Assembly: GCA_007119405.1 (NCBI GenBank)
Contig: SKPT01000425.1
Location: 1-7,010, forward strand
Reading direction: 5' to 3'
DNA: 7,010 nucleotides
Source of the DNA: Phycisphaeraceae bacterium
GTDB taxonomy: Bacteria; Planctomycetota; Phycisphaerae; Phycisphaerales; Phycisphaeraceae
The notes below the pieces were generated by a model. The model had not been told where the DNA came from. It made no database searches and saw only the letters and a program-made list of their open reading frames with translations. Of this stretch, positions 1 through 5,147 are shown piece by piece (the first letter of the stretch is position 1; the number at the start of each line of letters is the position of its first letter). Both the position numbers and the translations under genes were made by a program.

Positions 1-15
1 GGCCAGATCACCGCC

Positions 16-134
16 GGGTGCCACTGACAAGGCCGTCCTCGGCCTTGTCATTGCGTGCTGCGTTGCGGGTCCGCTGGTCAAATGCTCACTGACAGGCTCC
101 GCCCCCGCCACACCTCCGCTTGTCAGTGGCACCC
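16..134. repeat. Composite palindromic element with 16-bp inverted ends, past the 3' end of rpsR
   Basis: The ends are perfect inverted repeats: GGGTGCCACTGACAAG at 16-31 reappears reverse-complemented at 119-134. The first eleven bases, GGGTGCCACTG, are shared with the repeats at 900, 1041 and 6557, so this looks like a second subfamily (CACTGACAAG instead of CACTGGCGG). Each half can also fold alone: 25-50 as a strong hairpin, and CACTGACA at 87-94 with TGTCAGTG at 121-128 around a 26-base loop. I see no target-site duplication and no coding sequence. The right arm begins 12 bases past the rpsR stop codon and reads GGGTGCCACTG in the direction of rpsR transcription. Role is inferred: a transcript-end structure or a REP-like dispersed palindrome. 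Confidence 0.75.
25..50 (+). repeat. Perfect 11-bp hairpin with TCCT loop
   Basis: TGACAAGGCCG (25-35) pairs with CGGCCTTGTCA (40-50) around a four-base loop TCCT. The hairpin is strong, but the bases after it (TTGCGTGCTG) are not a run of T, so it is not a textbook intrinsic terminator. It sits inside the left arm of the composite element. By the orientation rule seen at the other copies, it would belong to a plus-strand gene ending just left of the window. Confidence 0.7.
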
Positions 135-145
135 TCCCACGTCCC

Positions 146-388
146 TCACAGCGTCGCGCTGGTGTAGGGCAGCAGGCCCATGTAGCGCGCCCGCTTGATC
201 GCCTGGGCGACCATGCGCTGCTCGCGGGCGTTGAGGCCGGACTTCTTCCGGCTCTGGATCTTGCCGTTGGGCGTCAAATACCGGCGCAGCTCGTCCGGCT
301 GGCGGTAGTCGACGACCGTGCGGCCGGTGCTGGTCTTGCGGGTCACCGGCTCGTCGCTGCCGGCGCCGAAGCGCTTGAACTCTGCCAT
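146..388 (-). CDS. rpsR: Small ribosomal subunit protein S18
   Basis: 80-residue protein of the 30S subunit, where S18 binds 16S rRNA as a partner of S6 on the platform. Recognition rests on the C-terminal half: YLTPNGKIQSRK (37-48), then GLNAREQRMVAQAIKRARYM (51-70) and GLLPYTS (71-77), the typical S18 ending (AIKRARYLxLLPY in E. coli). The N-terminus lacks the Arg-rich stretch and cysteines seen in many S18 proteins and instead starts MAEFKRFGAG. I chose the ATG at 388 because GGAGA (401-397 on the minus strand) lies 8 bases upstream; the longer reading frame further upstream runs through the divergent promoter and rpmA and is not coding. The usual partners rpsF, ssb and rplI are not adjacent: rpmA is divergent upstream and no gene lies within 145 bases downstream. 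Confidence 0.96.
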   Translation of the reverse strand: MAEFKRFGAGSDEPVTRKTSTGRTVVDYRQPDELRRYLTPNGKIQSRKKSGLNAREQRMVAQAIKRARYMGLLPYTSATL

Positions 389-455
389 GATGCGGGTCTC
401 CGTCTCGGGTTGGCCAGCCCCGGCGACACGCGCACGGGGCGACGGTAAGTCGGGC

Positions 456-484
456 AGTATAGCCGGCCTGCACCGACTTGCCAA
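456..484 (-). promoter_or_regulatory. Probable sigma-70 promoter for rpsR
   Basis: On the minus strand, a -35 TTGGCA (484-479, five of six to TTGACA) and a -10 TATACT (461-456, five of six to TATAAT) are separated by exactly 17 bases. Transcription would start near 449, giving a leader of about 60 bases. The -35 overlaps that of the rpmA promoter on the other strand, because TTGCCAA at 478-484 reads TTGGCAA on the opposite strand. Confidence 0.7.
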
Positions 485-507
485 CACGCCCCGCCCCCCG
501 CTATACT
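478..507 (+). promoter_or_regulatory. Probable sigma-70 promoter for rpmA
   Basis: -35 TTGCCA (478-483, five of six to TTGACA), an 18-base spacer, and -10 TATACT (502-507). The -10 regions of this promoter and the divergent rpsR promoter share the nine bases GCTATACTG. Transcription would start near 514, giving a leader of about 70 bases. Five bases are common to the two -35 hexamers, so two RNA polymerases could not occupy both at once. Confidence 0.7.
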
Positions 508-520
508 GCGTGGCTTCCCG

Positions 521-543
521 CCGCTCGCGGCTTCGCGAAGCGG
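521..543 (+). promoter_or_regulatory. Hairpin near the 5' end of the rpmA leader
   Basis: CCGCTCGC (521-528) can pair with GCGAAGCGG (535-543) with one bulged A and loop GGCTTC. The alternative register is a perfect 12-base palindrome, GCTTCGCGAAGC (530-541). It would lie a few bases downstream of the predicted transcription start. It may stabilise the transcript or be a protein-binding leader site; nothing in the sequence identifies a ligand. Confidence 0.35.
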
Positions 544-583
544 CCCGGAGCAACGACCACCCCCCGCGCCGAGAGACCACGCC

Positions 584-835
584 ATGGCACATAAAAAGGG
601 ACAGGGCTCGACCAAGAACGGCCGCGACTCCAACCCGCAGTACCGCGGCATCAAGCTCTACGGCGGTGAGCAGGCCCGCGCCGGGGCGATCATCGTCCGC
701 CAGTGCGGCACCAAGTTCAAGCCCGGGTACAAGGTCGGCCGCGGCAACGATGACACCCTCTTCGCCCTGGCCGACGGCCGGGTCCGCTTCCAGGGCCGAC
801 GCGTGCACATCGACCTCGAGCCCGCCAGCGACTGA
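584..835 (+). CDS. rpmA: Large ribosomal subunit protein L27
   Basis: 83-residue 50S protein whose N-terminal tail reaches the peptidyl transferase centre. It begins [17 protein letters not shown], the hallmark L27 start, and continues with [19 protein letters not shown] (22-40) and [20 protein letters not shown] (42-61), all matching the family. Length is near the usual 85. There is no cleavable extension before MAHKKG of the kind found in Firmicutes, so the mature N-terminus needs only Met processing. GAGAG at 571-575 is the ribosome binding site, 8 bases before the ATG. In many bacteria rpmA lies between rplU and obg; neither is beside it here, and it is instead divergent from rpsR with a shared promoter region. 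The stop codon TGA is followed by the repeat at 900. Confidence 0.97.
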   Translation: MAHKKGQGSTKNGRDSNPQYRGIKLYGGEQARAGAIIVRQCGTKFKPGYKVGRGNDDTLFALADGRVRFQGRRVHIDLEPASD

Positions 836-899
836 CCCCAACCGATCACCCCACCCGGGTGCACCTCAGGAAAATTGCGGGCGCGACGTGCGACGATCG

Positions 900-930
900 G
901 GGTGCCACTGGCGGCTTGCCCGCCAGTGCC
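900..930 (+). repeat. 31-base palindromic repeat, copy A (past rpmA)
   Basis: Begins GGGTGCCACTG and folds as a perfect 9-bp stem, CACTGGCGG (906-914) with CCGCCAGTG (920-928), around loop CTTGC. Bases 935-940 (GGCACC) can additionally pair with GGTGCC at 901-906, closing a larger outer stem. The copy starts 65 bases past the rpmA stop and is oriented with rpmA. It matches copy C with one difference (C/T in the loop) and inverted copy B with one difference in the stem. Confidence 0.85.
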
Positions 931-1010
931 CAGGGGCACCGAAGCGCGTCTGCCGTGCAAAGTGTCGTCATGCCGCCCGATCGAACCGCCCACGCCGCAG
1001 GCGGCGCCGA

Positions 1011-1041
1011 GGCACTGGCGGGCAAGCCGCCGGTGGCACCC
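1011..1041 (-). repeat. 31-base palindromic repeat, copy B (past ftsH)
   Basis: On the minus strand this reads GGGTGCCACCGG and then continues as copy A, with a single T-to-C change that turns one T-A or G-T-type stem position into a C-A mismatch. It starts 40 bases past the ftsH stop and is oriented with ftsH. With copy A it forms an inverted pair that could also fold into one long stem in a transcript crossing both. Confidence 0.85.
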
Positions 1042-1080
1042 GACGCGCCAAGCCGCGTCCAGACTCGCATCTGAATCCGA

Positions 1081-3192
1081 TTACGCCGGGCTGGGCAGCG
1101 CCGGGGGGGTGTCGTCGTCGAGATCGCCGCGCGGCGGGGCGGCGGGCTTGGTCGGCTGCTGGCGGGCGCGGTCGCGCTCGGCGGCGAGCAGGTCGGCGAC
1201 GGTGGCCTTGTTCAGCACCTCGCCACGCATGATCCGGTCGACCTCCTCGCGCGTCAGCGTCTCGTACTTGAGCAGCGCCTGGGCCAGGTCGTCGAGCTGC
1301 TGGCGATGCTCCTCGAGCATGCGCCGCGTCTCGGAGTAGGCGCGGTCGATGATCCGGCGGACTTCCTCGTCGATCAGCCGGGCCGTCTCCTCGCTGTAGG
1401 ACTTGTCGTTGTCCCACGGGTTGCCGTTGTCGTTGACCTGGCCGTAGAGCAGGAACCCGAGCTTCTCGCTCATGCCGTACTCGGTGACCATCGCCCGGGC
1501 GATCTGCGTCGCCTGCCGGATGTCCATCGCCGCGCCGCTCGATACGTCGCCGCAGAACATCTCCTCGGCGATGCGCCCGCCGAAGGTTACGCGAAGCTGG
1601 GCGAGAAGCTGCTCGCGGCGGTAGATGTGCCGGTCCTTCTCCGGCAGCATGAACGTCGTGCCCAGCGACTGGCCACGCGGGATGATCGTCACCTTGTGCA
1701 GCGGCTCGGAGTTGGGGTCGAAGTACATCACGATGGCGTGGCCGGCCTCGTGGTAGGCGATGACCTTCTTCTCGTCCTCCTCGATCTTGTGGCTCTTGCG
1801 CGCCCGGCCCCACTTGACCTTGTCGCGCGCCTCCTCCAGGTCCACCTGCTCGATGAACTCCTTGCCCTGGAGCGTCGCCCCGATCGCCGCCTCGTTGATG
1901 ATCGCCGAGAGGTCCGCGCCGCTGAACATGGGCGTGCCGCGGGCGAGCTTCTCCATGTCCACGTCCGGGCTCATCTTCACCTTGCGCGAGTGGACCTTGA
2001 GGATCTCCAGCCGGCCCTTGATGTCCGGCAGGGGCACGTGGATCTGGCGGTCGAACCGCCCCGGCCGCGTCAGCGCCGGGTCGAGCACGTCGGCGCGGTT
2101 GGTCGCGGCCATGACGATCACCTGGTCGGAGCTGTCGAAGCCGTCCATCTCGACGAGAATGGCGTTGAGCGTCTGCTCGCGTTCGTCGTGGCCGCCGGAG
2201 CTGAACCCCGAGCCGCGGCGCCGGCCGACGGCGTCGATCTCGTCGAGGAAGATGATGCACGGGGCGGAGTCCTTGGCCTGCTTGAACAGGTCACGCACGC
2301 GGCTGGCGCCGACGCCCACGAACATCTCCACGAAGTCCGAGCCGGAGATCGAGAAAAAGGGCACGTCGGCTTCGCCGGCCACCGCCTTGGCCAGCAGCGT
2401 CTTGCCGCAGCCCGGCGCCCCGATCAGCAGCACGCCGCGCGGCACCCGGCCGCCGAGACGCTGAAACTTCTTGGGGTTCTTGAGAAACTCGATGATCTCG
2501 GTGACCTCGTCCTTGGCCTCATCCACGCCCGCGACGTCGTCCAGCCGGATGTTCGAGTGCTCCTTGGTCAGCATCTTGTGCTTGGAGCGCCCGAAGTTGC
2601 CCAGCATCCCCCCGGGCCCGCCGCCGGCGTTGCGCAGCGAGCGGAAGACGAAGAAGTAGATGAGCAACGCGATGAGGATGAACGGCGTCCACATGATCAG
2701 CATGTTGATCAGGACGCTGCGGCCGGGGTTCTCCTTGTTGTCCACGCCCACCTGGCGCAGCTCGACCAGCGCCAGGCCCTTGGTCTGCTCGCTGATGGTC
2801 GTGTAGACCCGGTTGTTGGGCGCCGCCTCCTGCAGTTGCTGGCCCCTCTCGTTGAGCTCGGCGACGATGCGGGTGTCCTGCACCTCGACCGCGCCCTCGA
2901 AGGCCTCCTGCTCGGCAAGGTTGTAGAACTCGTGCCAGGTCAGCTCCTTGGCCTGGTTCTGGGCGTTGTTGAACATGAGCAGAATGACGACCGCCAGCGC
3001 CGCCAGCAGCACCCAGCCCAGCACGCCGCGCGACATGAAGTTGCCGTTGGTCGGCGGCTGCTTGGGATCCTTGCCCTCGCCACCCCGGCCACCGCCGCGC
3101 TGGCCCTCGTCGTCGCCCTGCGGCCCCTCGCCGCCGCCATCGCGCTGTGACGGGTCCTGCTGCTGTTGCCTGGGGTCTTGCTGTTCTGCCAT
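1081..3192 (-). CDS. ftsH: ATP-dependent zinc metalloprotease FtsH
   Basis: 703-residue membrane-bound AAA+ protease that extracts and degrades damaged or regulated membrane and cytosolic proteins. Residues 1-55 are a hydrophilic Gln/Gly/Asp-rich tail, longer than in E. coli. Membrane segment 1 is about 57-75, an extracytoplasmic domain spans about 80-155, and segment 2 about 159-183. The AAA+ domain has Walker A GAPGCGKT (258-265), pore loop MFVGVG (290-295), Walker B IIFLDE (313-318) and a second region of homology with the arginine finger in TRPGRFDR (375-382). The protease has HEAGH (481-485, zinc ligands H481 and H485) and probable third ligand D557. All catalytic elements are intact. 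The C-terminus is a Pro/Asp-rich tail. I chose the ATG at 3192 because AGGGA lies 6 bases upstream; an ATG at 3210 behind a G-rich stretch is a possible alternative. The BamD-like and LptE-like genes lie upstream on the same strand. Confidence 0.97.
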   Translation of the reverse strand: MAEQQDPRQQQQDPSQRDGGGEGPQGDDEGQRGGGRGGEGKDPKQPPTNGNFMSRGVLGWVLLAALAVVILLMFNNAQNQAKELTWHEFYNLAEQEAFEGAVEVQDTRIVAELNERGQQLQEAAPNNRVYTTISEQTKGLALVELRQVGVDNKENPGRSVLINMLIMWTPFILIALLIYFFVFRSLRNAGGGPGGMLGNFGRSKHKMLTKEHSNIRLDDVAGVDEAKDEVTEIIEFLKNPKKFQRLGGRVPRGVLLIGAPGCGKTLLAKAVAGEADVPFFSISGSDFVEMFVGVGASRVRDLFKQAKDSAPCIIFLDEIDAVGRRRGSGFSSGGHDEREQTLNAILVEMDGFDSSDQVIVMAATNRADVLDPALTRPGRFDRQIHVPLPDIKGRLEILKVHSRKVKMSPDVDMEKLARGTPMFSGADLSAIINEAAIGATLQGKEFIEQVDLEEARDKVKWGRARKSHKIEEDEKKVIAYHEAGHAIVMYFDPNSEPLHKVTIIPRGQSLGTTFMLPEKDRHIYRREQLLAQLRVTFGGRIAEEMFCGDVSSGAAMDIRQATQIARAMVTEYGMSEKLGFLLYGQVNDNGNPWDNDKSYSEETARLIDEEVRRIIDRAYSETRRMLEEHRQQLDDLAQALLKYETLTREEVDRIMRGEVLNKATVADLLAAERDRARQQPTKPAAPPRGDLDDDTPPALPSPA

Positions 3193-3415
3193 GAAACGTC
3201 CCTGATGCATCCCCACCACCTTTCCGATCGCCTTGGTTGCCCCGCCGCGAGCACCGGGTGGCATTGCGGTGCAGGGCCCGCTATGCCGCGGTCACTAGAC
3301 CCATTCTAGGCCGGGCCCCGCCACATGGGGACCTATCGTCCAGATTGGCGCCCAACATCGGCTGAGAGACGGCCCCACGCGCCCCGCCGCCGGCCGCCAC
3401 CGCCGGCCGCGGGCC
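3193..3415. other. Gap between lptE-like gene and ftsH
   Basis: 223 bases upstream of ftsH with no gene. Near 3384-3412 is a GC-rich stretch with CGCCGGCCGC twice in direct order; the self-complementary GCCGGC units could form a 6-bp stem just past the lptE-like stop, but there is no U-tract. The GGGTGCCACTG repeat found past other genes is absent here. A weak -10 match, TAGAAT on the minus strand (3308-3303), has no good -35 at the right distance. Whether ftsH has its own promoter or is read from upstream is open. Confidence 0.5.
3295..3309. promoter_or_regulatory. Small inverted repeat over a weak -10 match upstream of ftsH
   Basis: CTAGA (3295-3299) and TCTAG (3305-3309) are inverted around five bases. 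The right arm overlaps TAGAAT on the minus strand, a five-of-six -10 match about 110 bases upstream of the ftsH start. CTAG is usually a scarce tetranucleotide in bacteria, so two copies ten bases apart in a GC-rich region are noticeable. It could be an operator, but five-base arms can arise by chance. Confidence 0.25.
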
Positions 3416-3958
3416 TTACCAGACGCCGCCCATCACGGCGACGATGTCCTCGGCCAGGCGCTGCACGGCCTGGTGCTGGGCCTGCTCGAAGCGCTGCCCG
3501 ACGGGCCGGGTCAGCACGTAGCTCCCGACCGACTCGAACCCGCGCCGGTCGCGCAGCGTCTGCCCCGTGATCTGGTCGCGCCACTGGAAGTCGACGACGA
3601 AGCGCACCTCCATTTCCTCGGGCAGGCCGCCGCGCCGGTGCCGGGCGACCATCTCCTGCTCGATCTGGCGGATGCGCCCGGTCAGGACCGTGTCCGCCCG
3701 GGCCGCGTCGGTGACCTTGTAGGGCGTGCGCTGCTCGATCTGCTTGACCAGGGCCTCGGCCAACTCGTTCTCTACGCGGCGGTAAAAGGTGCGGTTCTCG
3801 AATATCGGCACCGCCACCGTCTGGTATTGCTCCGGGTACTGCCCGCCCGTGGCGTAGCCGCAGCCCGGCAGCGACGCCGCCACCGTCAATACCAGCAACA
3901 GCATCGCCGACCGATGGCCCCACTTGACAGGGTAGCGCATGGGTCGTCCGGCGCCCAT
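3416..3958 (-). CDS. lptE: LptE-like outer-membrane lipoprotein
   Basis: 180-residue predicted lipoprotein. Residues 1-33 form a lipoprotein signal: basic n-region (MRYPVKWGHR), hydrophobic core AMLLLVLTVAASL, and lipobox LPGC with acylated Cys33. The mature part starts GYATGGQYP and contains TVAVPIFENRTFYRRVENEL (47-66) followed by ALVKQIEQRTPYKV (69-82) and ADTVLTGRI (88-96). This is the LptE fold pattern, in which the protein plugs the LptD channel that inserts lipopolysaccharide into the outer membrane. The start at 3958 is supported by GGAG five bases upstream and by the TGATG overlap with the stop of the BamD-like gene, which suggests translational coupling. The ATG at 3940, giving 174 residues, is the alternative and would keep the same lipobox. 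Assignment rests on sequence pattern; lptD is not in the window. Confidence 0.75.
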   Translation of the reverse strand: MGAGRPMRYPVKWGHRSAMLLLVLTVAASLPGCGYATGGQYPEQYQTVAVPIFENRTFYRRVENELAEALVKQIEQRTPYKVTDAARADTVLTGRIRQIEQEMVARHRRGGLPEEMEVRFVVDFQWRDQITGQTLRDRRGFESVGSYVLTRPVGQRFEQAQHQAVQRLAEDIVAVMGGVW

Positions 3959-5016
3959 CACGGCTCCAGCTCCTGCCGCCAATCCGCCGGCAGAACGCGC
4001 TGCACGTACGGGTCATCCAGCTCCTCGAGCCAGCGCCGCGCCCGCTCGCCCGCCTCGGTGTCCGGGTACTGCCGCGCCAGGCGGTAGTAGACGTAGGCGG
4101 CGCTGACCGGCTCACCGCGCTGGACGTACCACCGGGCCGAGTGCTCGCGGTCGGCGGCGAGGTTCTCGCGCAGCTCGTGGTCGATCGCGTCGGCATCGAT
4201 CTGCTCGGCCAGGGCGGGGAACTCGCCCGCCAGCAGCCCCAGGCGATGGCGGGCCTCGATCAGCCCCGACGGGTCGTAAGCCGGCCCGCGCCACTGGTTC
4301 ATGCTCGCCTCGACGAGGCGCTGGCGGGCGTGGTCGCGGTCGGCGGCGTCGCGGTAGAGTTCGAGGAAGACGTCGTAGGCCTCGGCCGCCTCCTCCCACT
4401 GCCCGCGGCGGAAGTGGTAGTCGGCCAGCTCGCGGCCGGCGCGCTCGGCCAGCTCCGAGCCCGGCGCCCGCTCCTGGATGCGGATCATCAGCTCCTCGCC
4501 CTCGCCGCGGGCCGGCAGCAGCGGCAGGCCCAGCAGACGCCGCCGCTCGCCCGCGAGAAATCGCTCGGCGATCTCGAACTCGCGCTGCATCGCCAGCCAG
4601 AAAAGCTCGGTCTCGGGGAAGCGGCGGATCACGTGCTCGTAGTCGTAAAGCGAGCGATACGGCCGATTCCGCCCCAGCCTCGCCTCGCCCCGGATCATGT
4701 GCACCTGCGCCGCGGCCGGGTGACGCGGGTAGGCCGACAGCCAGCGCCCCGCCATGCGCTCGGCATCGCGGTACCGCTCATCCGCCAGCAGTTGACGCAG
4801 CTCCGCCAGCCCCTGCTCGGCCGGGCCCGGCTCCGCGTCGTCGCCCTCCACGGCCACCCACTGCCCCTCGGTGTCCATGACGTAGCGCTGCCCCGGCGTC
4901 GCATCGGACGGCTCGTCCGCAAGCGCGACCGCCCCGCCTGGCCCGGCAACGGCAAGGCACGCCGCCGCCACGACGATCATCCAGCGCAAGTCCCGATGCA
5001 ATACCTCGGCTCCCAT
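3958..5016 (-). CDS. BamD-like TPR protein of outer-membrane assembly
   Basis: 352-residue exported protein. Residues 1-33 look like a signal peptide (RW, then MIVVAAACLAVAGPGGAVALA) with a likely signal peptidase I site ALA|DE at 33/34. The rest is helical with TPR-like repeats: about 66-100 (LRQLLADERYRDAERMAGRW), 104-138, 171-225 (ADYHFRRGQWEEAAEAYDVF) and 290-330 (AAYVYYRLARQYPDTEAGER). The pattern resembles BamD/YfiO, which helps BamA fold outer-membrane proteins. Unlike E. coli BamD there is no convincing lipobox; VAAAC at 16-20 follows too short a hydrophobic stretch. ATG 5016 is the first ATG but lacks a clear ribosome binding site; ATG 4980 and TTG 5025 are alternatives. The overlapping LptE-like gene downstream supports a role in outer-membrane biogenesis. 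A general TPR scaffold protein is the main alternative. Confidence 0.7.
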   Translation of the reverse strand: MGAEVLHRDLRWMIVVAAACLAVAGPGGAVALADEPSDATPGQRYVMDTEGQWVAVEGDDAEPGPAEQGLAELRQLLADERYRDAERMAGRWLSAYPRHPAAAQVHMIRGEARLGRNRPYRSLYDYEHVIRRFPETELFWLAMQREFEIAERFLAGERRRLLGLPLLPARGEGEELMIRIQERAPGSELAERAGRELADYHFRRGQWEEAAEAYDVFLELYRDAADRDHARQRLVEASMNQWRGPAYDPSGLIEARHRLGLLAGEFPALAEQIDADAIDHELRENLAADREHSARWYVQRGEPVSAAYVYYRLARQYPDTEAGERARRWLEELDDPYVQRVLPADWRQELEP

Positions 5017-5033
5017 GTTCAACAAGCCGAAAT

Positions 5034-5062
5034 GGTATCACACCCGGAGCATCACGTGGCAA
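5034..5062 (-). promoter_or_regulatory. Candidate promoter for the bamD-like/lptE operon
   Basis: On the minus strand, TTGCCA (5062-5057, five of six to the -35 consensus) is followed after 17 bases by GATACC (5039-5034), a weak -10 preceded by TGT as in extended -10 promoters. Transcription would begin about 10 bases before the ATG at 5016, leaving almost no leader. This fits the lack of a ribosome binding site there but is uncertain. Confidence 0.35.
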
Positions 5063-5069
5063 CGTGTGC
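5049..5069. promoter_or_regulatory. Inverted repeat between the bamD-like gene and lysC
   Basis: GCA-T-CACGT (5049-5057) and ACGTG-TGC (5062-5069) are inverted around GGCA, with a single bulged T. The repeat covers the candidate -35 of the minus-strand promoter and lies about 15 bases upstream of the candidate lysC -35, a position suited to a dimeric regulator acting on both. No regulator can be named. Confidence 0.35.
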
Positions 5070-5083
5070 ATCGTCCGCGGCAA

Positions 5084-5113
5084 CTGGCATCAGCGGACCC
5101 GTCACGCTAAATT
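5084..5113 (+). promoter_or_regulatory. Weak candidate promoter for lysC
   Basis: CTGGCA (5084-5089, four of six to TTGACA), 18-base spacer, TAAATT (5108-5113, four of six to TATAAT), the only AT-rich patch upstream of lysC. The resulting leader of about 28 bases is far too short for a lysine riboswitch or T-box. Confidence 0.35.
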
Positions 5114-5147
5114 GCCCGGCTGCCCCCCGCGCCCGCAGGACGCTGCC

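Larger units (their letters stand above)
836..1080. other. Convergent gap between rpmA and ftsH
   Basis: 245 bases between two 3' ends, with no credible gene. It contains a 10-base palindrome CACCCGGGTG at 852-861 and the two inverted copies of the 31-base repeat (900-930 and 1011-1041), separated by 80 bases of GC-rich sequence. No U-tract terminator is visible on either strand. Short reading frames here translate the repeat itself (peptides such as TGGLPASA) and should not be annotated as proteins. Confidence 0.7.

Noticed and set aside
16..134. Insertion sequence or MITE
   Set aside because: Perfect inverted ends fit, but no target-site duplication is visible (CCGCC before, TCCCA after) and no transposase is present. 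Kept as a repeat, not called mobile.
900..1041. CRISPR array
   Set aside because: There are only two copies, in opposite orientation and 80 bases apart; a CRISPR needs direct repeats with regular spacers.
859..1074. Small frames in the rpmA-ftsH gap
   Set aside because: Their sequence is mostly translation of the 31-base repeat (TGGLPASA), which commonly gives spurious proteins.
318..1232. 304-codon plus-strand frame crossing rpsR, rpmA and part of ftsH
   Set aside because: It overlaps two certain ribosomal protein genes and is Arg/Pro/Ala-rich without motifs.
1306..3150. 614-codon open frame on the plus strand opposite ftsH
   Set aside because: It is the exact shadow of ftsH in GC-rich sequence. 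The translation is rich in His, Arg, Val and Asp with no recognisable motif, while the minus strand encodes an intact FtsH.
3384..3412. Intrinsic terminator after the lptE-like gene
   Set aside because: The stretch is GC-rich with short self-complementary units but has no U-tract on the minus strand and no long stem, so a terminator call is not justified.
4957..4971. Lipobox VAAAC in the BamD-like protein
   Set aside because: The hydrophobic stretch before the Cys is only about seven residues, and the hydrophobic core continues past it to a signal peptidase I site.
5070..5147. Lysine riboswitch or T-box upstream of lysC
   Set aside because: Only about 130 bases lie between the two starts and the likely leader is about 28 bases, too short for either.
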